In this document: one piece after another, positions 27,009 through 36,022 of the stretch
Layout of the letters: every line of letters begins with the position of its first letter
Numbering within the stretch: position 1 is the first letter of the stretch
Source of the DNA: Roseiarcus sp963836695
GTDB taxonomy: Bacteria > Pseudomonadota > Alphaproteobacteria > Rhizobiales > Beijerinckiaceae
Assembly: GCA_963836695.1 (NCBI GenBank)
Contig: CAWIKX010000014.1
Location: 124,001-188,000 of the forward strand
Direction of reading: 5' to 3'
DNA length: 64,000 nucleotides
Notes under the pieces: model-generated
Seen by the model: the letters and a program-made list of their open reading frames with translations, nothing else
The model's database searches: none
What the model was told of the DNA's origin: nothing
Made by a program: the position numbers and the translations under genes

Positions 27009-28115
27009 ATGCGGGTCGACGCCTTCGACTTCGCCCTCCCGCCAGAGCAGATCGCGCTCGCTCCGGCGAATCCGCGGGACAGCGCGCGAATGCTGGTTGT
27101 CGGGCCCGACGGCGATCTCATGGATGCGCACGTACGCGATTTGCCGGATTTCTTGAACGCTGGCGACGCGCTCGTCGTTAATGACACGCAGGTCATCCCA
27201 GCGAGGCTCGACGGAATACGTGTTCGAGGCGAGGCCGTCGCTTCGATTGAAGCGACGCTGGTCGAGCGTGTCGACGATTGCCGTTGGCGGGCGCTCGCTC
27301 GACCGGCAAAAAGGCTTGAGGTCGGCGAACGCATCCGTTTCGGCGAAACGAGCGAAAGCATGGCGTGTCTGCTCGCCGCGCTCGATGCGGAGGTAGAAGA
27401 GAAAGGCGAAGCGGGAGAGGTTCTTCTGCGCTTTGAATTCGCGGGCGCGGCGCTGGACGAGGCGATCGAGCGCTTAGGCAGTCCTCCTCTGCCGCCCTAC
27501 ATCGCCTCGCGGCGCGCCTTGTCCCAAAGCGATAGCGCGGACTATCAAACGATGTTCGCGGCCAAGCCCGGGGCGGTCGCGGCGCCGACGGCGGGCTTGC
27601 ATTTCACCCCGGCGCTCGTCGCACGCCTCGCGGCGCGAGGCGTGCCGCTATATAGGGCCACGTTGCATGTCGGGGCAGGCACCTTCGCGCCGGTCAGAGT
27701 CGAGGATACGCGCGACCACAAGATGCATTCGGAATGGGGGTCAATCGATGCGGCGACAGCCGAGGCGCTGAACGCCGTGCGGGACGCCGGAGGCCGGATC
27801 GTCTGCGTCGGGACCACCTCCGCTCGCGTCCTTGAAAGCGCCGCCGACAAAAACGGACGGCTTCAGCCGTTCTCGGGCCGCACGAACATTTTCATCAGTC
27901 CCGGCTATCGGTTTCGCTTTGTCGATGTGCTCCTGACCAACTTCCATTTGCCGCGATCAACGCTCTTCATGCTTGTTTCGGCCTTCAGCGGGCTCAAGAC
28001 CATGCACGCGGCCTACGCGCACGCCATTCAAGGCGGCTATCGTTTTTACTCCTACGGCGACGCATGCCTGTTAATGCGCGCAGCTCAAGCAGCCCCCAGC
28101 AACGAGAGCCCGTGA
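27009..28115 (+). CDS. queA: S-adenosylmethionine:tRNA ribosyltransferase-isomerase
   Basis: 368 residues from ATG 27009 (MRVDAFDFALPPEQIA); an in-frame GTG at 27000 sits too close to AGGAGG. Transfers the ribose moiety of SAM to preQ1-modified tRNA to give epoxyqueuosine. Conserved segments DSARMLVV, VVNDTQVIPARL, AAPTAGLHFTP, HVGAGTFAPVR and TNFHLPRSTLFMLVSAFSG are all present. Full length. Its stop overlaps the start of tgt, so the two queuosine genes are coupled. Confidence 0.95.
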   Translation: MRVDAFDFALPPEQIALAPANPRDSARMLVVGPDGDLMDAHVRDLPDFLNAGDALVVNDTQVIPARLDGIRVRGEAVASIEATLVERVDDCRWRALARPAKRLEVGERIRFGETSESMACLLAALDAEVEEKGEAGEVLLRFEFAGAALDEAIERLGSPPLPPYIASRRALSQSDSADYQTMFAAKPGAVAAPTAGLHFTPALVARLAARGVPLYRATLHVGAGTFAPVRVEDTRDHKMHSEWGSIDAATAEALNAVRDAGGRIVCVGTTSARVLESAADKNGRLQPFSGRTNIFISPGYRFRFVDVLLTNFHLPRSTLFMLVSAFSGLKTMHAAYAHAIQGGYRFYSYGDACLLMRAAQAAPSNESP

Positions 28116-29242
28116 ATTCCGACTTCTCTTTCGCCGTCCACGGCACCGACGGCAAAGCGCGTGTCGGCGCAATCTCGACCCCGCGCGGCGTCATTCATAC
28201 GCCGGCCTTCATGCCGGTCGGCACGGCCGCGACCGTCAAGGCGATGCACCCGAATGCCGTCAGAGGCCTTGGCTACGACATCGTGCTCTCCAACACCTAT
28301 CATTTGATGCTGGCGCCGGGCGCCGAGCGGATCGCGGCTCTTGGCGGCCTCCACAAATTCATGAACTGGCCGCATCCGATCCTGACTGATTCCGGCGGCT
28401 TTCAGGTGATGAGCCTCGCGAAACTGCGCAAGCTCACCGAGCGCGGCGTGACCTTCCAGTCACATGTCGACGGATCGCGGCACGAACTCACGCCCGAGCG
28501 CTCGATGGAAGTCCAGCGGCTCTTGGGCTCGGACATCCAGATGCAGCTCGACGAGTGCGTGCGATTGCCGTGCTCGCACGATGAGGCCGAGCGCGCGATG
28601 CGGCTGTCGCTCCGATGGGCGGAGCGATCGAAGAGCGCCTTCGGCGATCAGCCTGGCCGAGCGATGTTCGGCATCGTCCAGGGCGGAACGGAAAAGGATC
28701 TTCGCGTCCTCAGCGCCCAAGCGCTGGTCGAGATGGGCTTTCACGGGTACGCGCTTGGGGGGCTGGCGGTCGGCGAGCCACAGGCGGCGATGCTCGAAAT
28801 GATCGAGACCGTCGTCCCGCATCTGCCCTTGGATAGGCCCCGCTACCTCATGGGCGTGGGAACTCCGGATGATCTGCTTCAGGCGATGAGGCGCGGCGTC
28901 GACATGTGCGACTGCGTGATGCCGACCCGCACTGGAAGGCATGGGCTCGCGTTCACCCGCCGGGGCAAACTCAACCTACGCAATGCGCGCTTCGCCGACG
29001 ATCCGCGGCCGATCGATCCGATGTCGTCGTCGCCGATGGCGCGAGATTATTCCCGCGCGTATTGGCGCCATCTCACGAAATCAGGCGAGATCCTCGCGAT
29101 GATGGGCCTGACCGAAATCAATCTCGCCTATTACCAGGACCTCATGGCAGGCGCGCGTCTTGCGATCAGAGAGAGGCGCTTGGACGCCTATATCGCCGGT
29201 ACGCGACGCAACTGGGCGGAGGGCGAGGCGGAAGGACGTTGA
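28112..29242 (+). CDS. tgt: queuine/preQ1 tRNA-ribosyltransferase, zinc ligands missing
   Basis: 376 residues from GTG 28112, overlapping queA by GTGA (an in-frame ATG at 28064 would reach 52 bases into queA). Exchanges G34 of target tRNAs for preQ1. The catalytic Asp residues are seen in PILTDSGGFQVMSL and DMCDCVMPTRTGRHG, and the LLGSDIQMQLDEC segment is typical. Oddly, where zinc-containing homologues have C-x-C-x2-C...H, this protein reads MSSSPMARDYSRAY and later LTEINLAYY, so all four ligands appear replaced. The frame is intact on both sides. Confidence 0.93.
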   Translation: MNSDFSFAVHGTDGKARVGAISTPRGVIHTPAFMPVGTAATVKAMHPNAVRGLGYDIVLSNTYHLMLAPGAERIAALGGLHKFMNWPHPILTDSGGFQVMSLAKLRKLTERGVTFQSHVDGSRHELTPERSMEVQRLLGSDIQMQLDECVRLPCSHDEAERAMRLSLRWAERSKSAFGDQPGRAMFGIVQGGTEKDLRVLSAQALVEMGFHGYALGGLAVGEPQAAMLEMIETVVPHLPLDRPRYLMGVGTPDDLLQAMRRGVDMCDCVMPTRTGRHGLAFTRRGKLNLRNARFADDPRPIDPMSSSPMARDYSRAYWRHLTKSGEILAMMGLTEINLAYYQDLMAGARLAIRERRLDAYIAGTRRNWAEGEAEGR

Positions 29243-29477
29243 CGCGCGCCCCAATAACACGCCTGCTGGCGTACTAAGTTACGCGAGACAATGATTTCAC
29301 TGGCTTGAGTGCGCTTTTTCGCGACTTTCAGATTGCAACGTTCGAGATCCAAAGCGGAGTGGCGACGATCAAAGCAAAACCGCTTGCGTCGAACCCCGGT
29401 CGTCATCGCGATCGCGGCGTCAGCCCTTCGGCCTCCCCGTGGCAACAACGAGGTCCGAGCGCGGTGAGCCCCAGGTC

Positions 29478-29556
29478 CGTTTCGTTTCCTGCAATGAAGA
29501 AGCCCCAGCAGGAGGAAAAACGAAACGAGCGTTTCGCCAAGCCAAACGAAACATTT
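29478..29556. repeat. cluster of CGTTTCG / CGAAAC motifs
   Basis: CGTTTCGTTTC at 29478-29488 is echoed by AAACGAAACGAGCGTTTCG near 29518-29536 (a hairpin with stem CGAAAC/GTTTCG) and by AAACGAAACATTTCGCG near 29544-29560. The arrangement of direct and inverted copies in under 90 bases is not random-looking. Could fold as an RNA or bind a regulator. Confidence 0.45.
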
Positions 29557-29960
29557 CGCGTCCCAGGCGGTAAGTCTTGAAATTATTATGTACGTCGAAT
29601 CAATCGTTCGCGGAATCGTTTGCTTTCAAGGGGTTAAGGACCTTTTCGTTTACCGTTTTTCCACATCAGCCGTCTGCAAGCGAAACACGCCGGGCTCTCG
29701 GCGACCCGGTTTTCCACTTGCGGAAACAGCAAGAGTGCCATACCGTCTGAACGTGTTGCGGACCGGATTGGGCGTCTGGCCTCGACTGTGACAACAACCA
29801 CACATACGGCAGATAGTTTTAAAAAAGGAAATACCTTTCTGATATTTTAGATCCCGTCGGCGGGGGAAAGCGTGACACGTGAGCCCATTGGTTGGTCAGC
29901 GCTCCAGCAGTCAAACATTGTTCTATCGAACAAGTAGAAAAGTCGTTTTACCGAAAAATA

Positions 29961-29993
29961 AGGGGCGAGACGCTCTTCCCGCGGCTCGCCCCT
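29961..29993. terminator. 9-bp hairpin, possible terminator
   Basis: AGGGGCGAG (29961-29969) pairs perfectly with CTCGCCCCT (29985-29993), with CTTCATTCT following. On the plus strand it could end a short transcript from the structured region upstream. Confidence 0.5.
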
Positions 29994-30355
29994 CTTCATT
30001 CTAGTCTTTGCGTTTCACAATCCTGGATATTTTTACTATCCCTTCCGCGTATTGATGGCGGTTAAAGACTGTCGAACGCTTTTGTCCTCCCACAGACCCT
30101 ACGGCGTCCGGCGCCAAACCTTTTGGCAACGGCCTCCTTTTGACAAATGAACGCTATTCCAATTTTTTGGCGATGTCACGCGGCTGAGCGCCTCTGCCAT
30201 GCATATTTTTTCTAGCTTGGTCCAATTTGGTCAAATGTGCGCCAGCGAATGCAAAAGTGCTGTGCAGCGGGCGCGCTTGATGCATAGGGTTCGTCTTTCA
30301 TCGCTTAAATGGATGCCGTAAGACCCACGCCGATGCTGCCAGCCCTGGAGTCAAA

Positions 30356-31636
30356 ATGACTGCGATCGTCAACGTCGTCGGCCGCGAAATCCTCGACAGC
30401 CGGGGCAATCCGACGGTTGAAGTGGATGTCGTGCTGGAAGACGGCTCGACGGGAAGAGCCGCCGTTCCATCAGGCGCTTCCACCGGCACGCGCGAAGCGG
30501 TCGAACTGCGCGACGGCGACAAGGGCCGCTTCGGAGGCAAGGGCGTTTTGAAGGCCGTTGAGGCGGTCAATCGCGACATCTTCGACGCCGTTTCCGGCCT
30601 CGAGGCTGAAGATCAGCTCAAGATCGATGAGACAATGATCGCCCTCGACGGCACGAATAACAAGTCAAGGCTAGGCGCCAACGCAATTCTCGGTGTTTCG
30701 CTTGCCGTTGCCAAGGCTGCTGCGGAAGCTTCGGGCCTGATGCTTTATCGTTACGTCGGCGGCGCTATGGCTAAAGTCCTGCCAACGCCCATGATGAATA
30801 TCGTCAACGGCGGCGCCCACGCCGACAATCCGATCGATTTTCAGGAATTCATGGTCCTTCCTGTCGGCGCGCCGTCGTTCGCCGAGGCGGTGCGTTGGGG
30901 CGCGGAGACTTTTCACGCGCTGAAAGGTGCGCTGAAAAAGGCGGGACACAACACCAATGTCGGCGACGAAGGCGGGTTCGCGCCAAACCTGCCGTCGGCG
31001 GAGGCCGCGCTTGATTTCTGCCTCAAGGCGATCGAGGCGGCGGGCTTCAGGCCGGGCGAGGAAATGGCCCTCGGGCTTGACTGCGCGGCATCCGAATTCT
31101 TCAAGGACGGGAAATATGTCTACGAGGGCGAAAGCACGACCCGCACGGTCGAGGAGCAGGTCGACTATCTCGCCAAGCTTCAGGGCGCCTATCCGATCCT
31201 CTCGATCGAGGACGGGATGGCCGAGCAGGACTGGGCAGGCTGGAAGCTGCTCACCGACAGGATCGGCGGAAAGTGTCAGCTCGTCGGCGACGACATCTTT
31301 GTGACAAATGTCGAGATCCTCGAGCGCGGGATCGAAGAAAAGGTTGGAAATTCGATCCTGATCAAGGTCAACCAGATTGGGTCGCTTAGCGAGACGCTGG
31401 CCGCTGTCGATATGGCCCAGCGGGCCGGCTATACCGCTGTGATGTCCCACCGGTCGGGGGAGACCGAGGATTCGACCATTGCTGACCTCGCGGTCGCAAC
31501 GAATTGCGGGCAGATCAAGACAGGCTCGCTTTCGCGTTCGGATCGCCTGGCCAAATACAACCAACTGATCCGGATCGAGGAGGGGCTGGGCGAGCAGGCC
31601 CGCTATGCTGGCCGGGGTGCGATCAAGGCGGCTTAG
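30356..31636 (+). CDS. eno: enolase
   Basis: 426 residues, MTAIVNVVGREILDSRGNPT onward. Converts 2-phosphoglycerate to phosphoenolpyruvate in glycolysis; also part of RNA degradosomes in some bacteria. Signature segments: GNPTVEVDVVLEDGS, GAFRAAVPSGAST-type loop (GRAAVPSGASTGTREAVELR), NVGDEGGFAPNL, catalytic Lys in ILIKVNQIGSLSETL and the family signature VMSHRSGETEDSTIADLAV. Normal length. Followed by ftsB as in most proteobacteria. Confidence 0.98.
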   Translation: MTAIVNVVGREILDSRGNPTVEVDVVLEDGSTGRAAVPSGASTGTREAVELRDGDKGRFGGKGVLKAVEAVNRDIFDAVSGLEAEDQLKIDETMIALDGTNNKSRLGANAILGVSLAVAKAAAEASGLMLYRYVGGAMAKVLPTPMMNIVNGGAHADNPIDFQEFMVLPVGAPSFAEAVRWGAETFHALKGALKKAGHNTNVGDEGGFAPNLPSAEAALDFCLKAIEAAGFRPGEEMALGLDCAASEFFKDGKYVYEGESTTRTVEEQVDYLAKLQGAYPILSIEDGMAEQDWAGWKLLTDRIGGKCQLVGDDIFVTNVEILERGIEEKVGNSILIKVNQIGSLSETLAAVDMAQRAGYTAVMSHRSGETEDSTIADLAVATNCGQIKTGSLSRSDRLAKYNQLIRIEEGLGEQARYAGRGAIKAA

Positions 31637-31683
31637 CCGAGATCGTAACTCGCCGTTAACCGCATCGCAGCCAGGATCGGCGC

Positions 31684-32010
31684 ATGGTCCGAAGGACGCG
31701 TCTGCGCTCGATCGTGCTGCCGATCGTTCTCTACCTCGTGCTCGGGGTCGCGAGCGGCTACCTGGTCTGGGGCGCGTCGAACGGCGAGCACGGGCTCAAG
31801 GCCAAAGCGAAATTCGACGCAGAGGCCGTTGAGCTCAAAGCTCAGCTCGCGGGGCTCAAGGATGAACGAGCGCGCTGGGAGTTGCGCGTCGCCAGCCTTA
31901 AGTCCGAAAGCGTCGACAAGGACCTCCTAGATGAGGAGGCACATTCGCTGCTCGACCGCGTGGCGAAGGACGAGGTTGCCATTTTCCCCGGCGCCTCGAA
32001 GAGCCGCTGA
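31684..32010 (+). CDS. ftsB: FtsB/DivIC-type septum formation protein
   Basis: 108 residues with one N-terminal transmembrane helix (LRSIVLPIVLYLVLGVASGY) and a coiled-coil (AEAVELKAQLAGLKDERARW) followed by the family's ending RVAKDEVAIF. Part of the FtsQLB division complex at the inner membrane, periplasmic C-terminus. Its place just after eno is the standard location in proteobacteria. Confidence 0.85.
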   Translation: MVRRTRLRSIVLPIVLYLVLGVASGYLVWGASNGEHGLKAKAKFDAEAVELKAQLAGLKDERARWELRVASLKSESVDKDLLDEEAHSLLDRVAKDEVAIFPGASKSR

Positions 32011-32021
32011 CGACGCGTGGC

Positions 32022-32045
32022 AGGGCCCGGGCTTCGCCGGGTCCT
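32022..32045 (+). terminator. hairpin after ftsB
   Basis: AGGGCCCGG (32022-32030) and CCGGGTCCT (32037-32045) form a 9-bp stem with one G-T pair. There is no T-run, so termination is uncertain. Confidence 0.35.
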
Positions 32046-32146
32046 AAGACCTGTGGGCTCTTGACACGACGGAGTCACGGTTCCTACAACCCCCGTGGTG
32101 CGGATGGCCTTTTCAGGCCGATGACGGTTGAACGGGGGATTTTCCG

Positions 32147-32887
32147 ATGAAAGTTGCAACGTCGAGCGCTGTTGCGCTCATTTTCTCTGCTGGGTTGGCG
32201 GGGGCGGCGCATGCTGCGCAGACACAAATCGATCTCTCGTCTCTGACGAACTCTAATATGCAAACCTACACCAACGGAACGAACTACCCGCTGGCGGGAT
32301 CAACTGTGAACATCACCGGGGGCAGCGGGCCGGTTTCCTTTACGTTATCGTCTGAGGGCGGCGACGCTGACACCACAGGAGCAATCCTGGCCACTATGCC
32401 GACCGACAGCTTTGTCATCCCAATCAACGAGGCAGGCTATTCGATCGTTTATATGCTGGTGAATTCCGGATTCGGAGAGATCGGCTCAACTGTCGGCTCG
32501 CTTGTCTTCCAGGACTCGGCTGGCCATTCGGATACGATCTCTTTGGAAGAAGGGGTCAATATCCGCGATCACTACATCTCCTTCAACAATGTCGCGACGG
32601 AGGTTTACGGCACGGCTCAATATCCAGGGGACGTCAAGCTCGACGCCTACGAATATTTCCTTCCCGCTTCGTTTGCTGGCAACACGCTGACCTCGATCAC
32701 CCTCAACGGCGCGCCGGACACGGGCGTCCCGGACGGGGAACCCTTCATCGCCGGCATTACGCTCGCGACTGGCGGCGTGGCGCCCGCCCCCGAGCCTTCG
32801 ACCTGGGCCATGATGATTGCAGGCTTCGCGGGTCTCGGTTGGCTCGGCCATTCGCGCCGTCGTGCGATCGGGTCCGCGGCCGCCTGA
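32147..32887 (+). CDS. PEP-CTERM sorting domain protein
   Basis: 246 residues. Signal peptide MKVATSSAVALIFSAGLAGA-AHA-AQ; beta-rich middle low in Lys and Cys; C-terminal sorting signal PAPEPSTWAMMIAGFAGLGW and basic tail HSRRR, the standard exosortase recognition tripartite signal. Likely exported and surface-attached or released. Stand-alone gene with its own terminator at 32912. Good example of the PEPSTWAMM subtype of this lineage. Confidence 0.9.
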   Translation: MKVATSSAVALIFSAGLAGAAHAAQTQIDLSSLTNSNMQTYTNGTNYPLAGSTVNITGGSGPVSFTLSSEGGDADTTGAILATMPTDSFVIPINEAGYSIVYMLVNSGFGEIGSTVGSLVFQDSAGHSDTISLEEGVNIRDHYISFNNVATEVYGTAQYPGDVKLDAYEYFLPASFAGNTLTSITLNGAPDTGVPDGEPFIAGITLATGGVAPAPEPSTWAMMIAGFAGLGWLGHSRRRAIGSAAA

Positions 32888-32911
32888 TCGAAATCAGAGA
32901 GCCACTCTGCG

Positions 32912-32940
32912 AGGGCCGCCGCGAGGCGGCCCTTTTTGTT
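32912..32940 (+). terminator. rho-independent terminator
   Basis: Perfect 9-bp stem AGGGCCGCC (32912-32920) / GGCGGCCCT (32925-32933) with GCGA loop and a TTTTTGTTT run. It ends the PEP-CTERM transcript before glyA. Confidence 0.85.
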
Positions 32941-33017
32941 TGCCCTGCATTCTCTTCTTTGCCCGCCTCGCATCCGCCGTGTTAAAGCCGCCTTGAGATC
33001 AGGGAAGGTCCGCCGCC

Positions 33018-34328
33018 ATGAACGTAACCGCTCAAGCCCCCGCCGCCGCATCGACCCGTTCAAACTCGTTCTTTTCCGCGGACCTCGCCAGCGCCGATCC
33101 CGAAGTCGCCCGAGCGATCGAACTCGAGCTTGGCCGTCAGCGCGATAGCATCGAGCTCATCGCCTCGGAAAACATCGTGTCGCGCGCCGTGCTCGAGGCG
33201 CAGGGCTCGGTGATGACCAACAAGTATGCGGAAGGGTATCCGAGCAAGCGTTACTATGGCGGCTGCCAGTTCGTCGACATCGCGGAGAAGCTGGCGATCG
33301 AACGGGCCTGCCAATTGTTCGGCTGTGCTTACGCGAACGTCCAGCCCAATTCCGGCAGCCAGGCCAATCAGGGCGTGTTCCTCGCTCTGATGCAGCCTGG
33401 CGACACATTCATGGGCCTCGATCTCGCGGCGGGAGGACACCTCACCCACGGCTCGCCGGTCAACATGTCCGGCCGTTGGTTCAATCCGGTCGCCTATGGC
33501 GTCGATCGGACGACTCACCGGGTTGACATGGATCAGGTCGAGGCGCTGGCGCGCGAGCACAAGCCTAAGCTGATCATCGCCGGCGGCTCGGCCTATGCGC
33601 GTCACTGGGACTTCGAGCGCTTCCGCGCCATTTGCGATGGCGTTGGCGCTTACTTCGTTGTCGACATCGCCCATTTCGCCGGGCTCGTCGCGGGCGACGC
33701 CCATCCCTCGCCCTTTCCGCACGCCCATGTCGTGACCACGACGACGCACAAGACCTTGCGGGGGCCCCGCGGTGGCATGATCCTCACCAACGATCCGGAG
33801 CTCGCCAAGAAGATCAATTCGGCGATCTTTCCAGGACTTCAGGGCGGCCCCCTGATGCATGTCATCGCCGCCAAGGCGGTCTCATTTCACGAGGCGCTGA
33901 CACCCGAGTTCAGGGCTTACGCGCATGCCGTGGTCGCTAATGCCAAGGCGATGGCGGAGCCGATCCTCGCCGGCGGCTACAAGCTCGTAACCGGAGGCAC
34001 CGACAACCACCTGATGCTGGTCGATCTGACGCCGAAGGGACTGACCGGCAAGGGGGCCGAGGCTGCCCTCGACCGCGCCGCTATCACCTGCAACAAGAAC
34101 GGCATCCCGTTCGATCCGCAAAAGCCGATGGTCACCTCAGGGATTCGCCTTGGTTCCCCTGCCGCCACTTCGCGCGGGTTCGGCACGGAGGAATTCGCAG
34201 AGGTCGGGCGAATGATCGTCGAGACCCTGGACGGCTTGGCGGCGAACGGCGAATCGGGGAATGTGGCGGTTGAGGCGAAGGTGCGGGCCGACGTCGCTGA
34301 TCTCACACGACGGTTCCCCATCTACTGA
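33018..34328 (+). CDS. glyA: serine hydroxymethyltransferase
   Basis: 436 residues, PLP enzyme interconverting serine and glycine with tetrahydrofolate, central to one-carbon metabolism. The motif TTTHKTLRGPRGG contains the PLP Lys; also ELIASENIVSRAVLEAQGSV, NKYAEGYPSKRYYGGCQFVD and AHFAGLVAGDAHPSPF. Normal length. First of a glyA-nrdR-ribD run in the same direction, a common rhizobial order. Confidence 0.97.
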   Translation: MNVTAQAPAAASTRSNSFFSADLASADPEVARAIELELGRQRDSIELIASENIVSRAVLEAQGSVMTNKYAEGYPSKRYYGGCQFVDIAEKLAIERACQLFGCAYANVQPNSGSQANQGVFLALMQPGDTFMGLDLAAGGHLTHGSPVNMSGRWFNPVAYGVDRTTHRVDMDQVEALAREHKPKLIIAGGSAYARHWDFERFRAICDGVGAYFVVDIAHFAGLVAGDAHPSPFPHAHVVTTTTHKTLRGPRGGMILTNDPELAKKINSAIFPGLQGGPLMHVIAAKAVSFHEALTPEFRAYAHAVVANAKAMAEPILAGGYKLVTGGTDNHLMLVDLTPKGLTGKGAEAALDRAAITCNKNGIPFDPQKPMVTSGIRLGSPAATSRGFGTEEFAEVGRMIVETLDGLAANGESGNVAVEAKVRADVADLTRRFPIY

Positions 34329-34361
34329 GGGCGCCGGACTACCTTTGAAGGGCGGGCTCAG

Positions 34362-34877
34362 ATGCGGTGCCCCTATTGCGGCGGCCTCGATACGCAGGTG
34401 AAGGACTCGCGGCCGACTGAGGATTCCTCGTCGATCCGCAGGCGCCGCATCTGTCCCGATTGCGGCGGGAGATTCACCACTTTCGAGCGCGTGCAACTGC
34501 GCGAACTCATGGTGGTCAAGAAGAATGGCCGCCGCGCGCTGTTCGATCGTGACAAGCTCATGCGCTCGGTCCAGGTCGCGCTGCGCAAGCGCTCGGTCGA
34601 GCCGGACCGGGTCGAACGCATGATCAACGGCGTAGTGCGCCAGCTCGAGAGCCAGACAGACGGCGACATCCCGACTGAACGGATCGGCGAACTGGTGATG
34701 GAGGGCCTGAAGGCGCTCGACGACGTAGCCTATGTGCGCTTCGCCTCAGTCTACCGCAATTTCCGCGAGGCGCGGGACTTCAACGCCATCGTCGGCGAAC
34801 TGGAGGCGGAGCCTGAGCCTGAGCCCGGCCCGGCCAGAGAAGCTCCCCGCCAGCGCAGGAACGCACCCGCTACATGA
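34362..34877 (+). CDS. nrdR: transcriptional repressor of ribonucleotide reductase
   Basis: 171 residues. Zinc ribbon with CPYCGG (3-6) and CPDCGGRFTTFERVQ, then an ATP-cone domain (VVKKNGRRALFDRDKLMRSV, LMEGLKALDDVAYVRFASVY). Senses ATP/dATP and represses nrd operons through NrdR boxes. The C-terminus has an acidic Pro-rich tail (EAEPEPEPGPAREAP). Stop overlaps the start of ribD. Confidence 0.96.
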   Translation: MRCPYCGGLDTQVKDSRPTEDSSSIRRRRICPDCGGRFTTFERVQLRELMVVKKNGRRALFDRDKLMRSVQVALRKRSVEPDRVERMINGVVRQLESQTDGDIPTERIGELVMEGLKALDDVAYVRFASVYRNFREARDFNAIVGELEAEPEPEPGPAREAPRQRRNAPAT

Positions 34878-36022
34878 GCCAAAGCTCAGGCGCGGACCCG
34901 CATGAGGATCTGCGCTGGATGGAGGCGGCTCTCAATCTGGGATCGCGGTCGCTCGGCCTCACCGCCCCTAATCCCGCCGTAGGCGCGATCCTAATCAAGG
35001 ACGGCGCAGTCGTCGGGCGCGGCGCGACAGCGCCGGGCGGAAGGCCGCATGCCGAGTGGATCGCGATCGCCGAGGCTAGCGAGGCGGCGCACGGCGCGGC
35101 GCTCTATGTGACGATCGAGCCCTGCTCGCATTTCGGGGTCTCGCCACCCTGCGTCGACGCCATCATCTCGTCGGGCGTCGCCCGCGTCGTTTCGGCGATG
35201 GAGGATCCCAACCCCCTCGTCGGCGGTGAAGGGCACGCGCGGCTCAAAGCCGCAGGGATCGCGGTCTCCGTTGGGGTCGGGGCCGATCAAGCTCGACGCG
35301 ACCATGTCGGCCATATCCTGCGCGTCACAGCGGGACGGCCGTGCGTGACGCTCAAGCTCGCCGAGACAGCGGACGGGTTCGCTTCCGCCGGCTTGAACGA
35401 CGCGCGCCTGCGCATCACCGGGCCAATCGCCGACCTTCGCGTCCAGATCATGCGCTCGACCCATGAGGCGATCATGATCGGGATCGAGACGGCGCTCGTT
35501 GACGATCCAGCCTTGACCGTCCGGCTGCACGGGCTCGATCGCAAGCCGTTGCGCGTGGTCCTCGACACCCATCTGCGGCTCCCGGAACGCTCGCGCCTCG
35601 CGGCGACGGCGCGAGAGATTCCAACGCTGGTGATCGCGGGCGAAGGGGCGCCCGAAGACGCCGCACATCGGCTTCAAGACCAAGGCCTCATGATCGAGCG
35701 AGTCCCACTCGACGCCGAGGGCCATGTCGATCTCCACCACGCCTTGCGAGCGCTCAGCGTCCGCGGCATCACGCGCGTCTTCAGCGAAGGCGGGCCGCTG
35801 GTAGCGTCACGGCTCATCGCGCTGGGCCTCGCCGACCAGGTCGCCCTGATCACGGCCGACAAGCCGCTCGGCCGGCCGGGCGTCGCCGCGCTCGACACGG
35901 AAGCCCGCGCGGCGCTCAGCGACGGATCACGTTATCGCCCCGTCGAGACGCTCGACTACGGCTTGGACACGATGCGGCTCTGGCCGCGGGCGGAGGGATC
36001 GGGCGGCGAGGTTCGCTCTTAG
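34874..36022 (+). CDS. ribD: bifunctional diaminohydroxyphosphoribosylaminopyrimidine deaminase / reductase
   Basis: 382 residues. N-terminal deaminase domain with zinc ligands HAEW and PCSHFGVSPPC; C-terminal reductase domain starting GRPCVTLKLAETADGFASAG and with FSEGGPLVASRLI. Second and third steps of riboflavin synthesis. Coupled to nrdR by a four-base overlap. No ribE, ribBA, ribH or nusB follows, unlike the common order; ribE lies 21 kb away. Confidence 0.95.
   Translation: MSQSSGADPHEDLRWMEAALNLGSRSLGLTAPNPAVGAILIKDGAVVGRGATAPGGRPHAEWIAIAEASEAAHGAALYVTIEPCSHFGVSPPCVDAIISSGVARVVSAMEDPNPLVGGEGHARLKAAGIAVSVGVGADQARRDHVGHILRVTAGRPCVTLKLAETADGFASAGLNDARLRITGPIADLRVQIMRSTHEAIMIGIETALVDDPALTVRLHGLDRKPLRVVLDTHLRLPERSRLAATAREIPTLVIAGEGAPEDAAHRLQDQGLMIERVPLDAEGHVDLHHALRALSVRGITRVFSEGGPLVASRLIALGLADQVALITADKPLGRPGVAALDTEARAALSDGSRYRPVETLDYGLDTMRLWPRAEGSGGEVRS

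Larger units (their letters stand above)
29243..30355. other. 1.1-kb intergenic region before eno, structured but no gene called
   Basis: No open frame here looks like protein. The segment 29478-29560 holds repeated and inverted CGTTTCG/CGAAACG motifs, the stretch 29800-29950 is AT-rich, and a strong hairpin lies at 29961-29993. The eno promoter must be in the last few hundred bases. A small RNA is possible but I cannot identify one. Confidence 0.5.

Noticed and set aside
30671..31564. 297-codon minus-strand frame
   Set aside because: Antisense to enolase; shadow produced by high GC codon bias.
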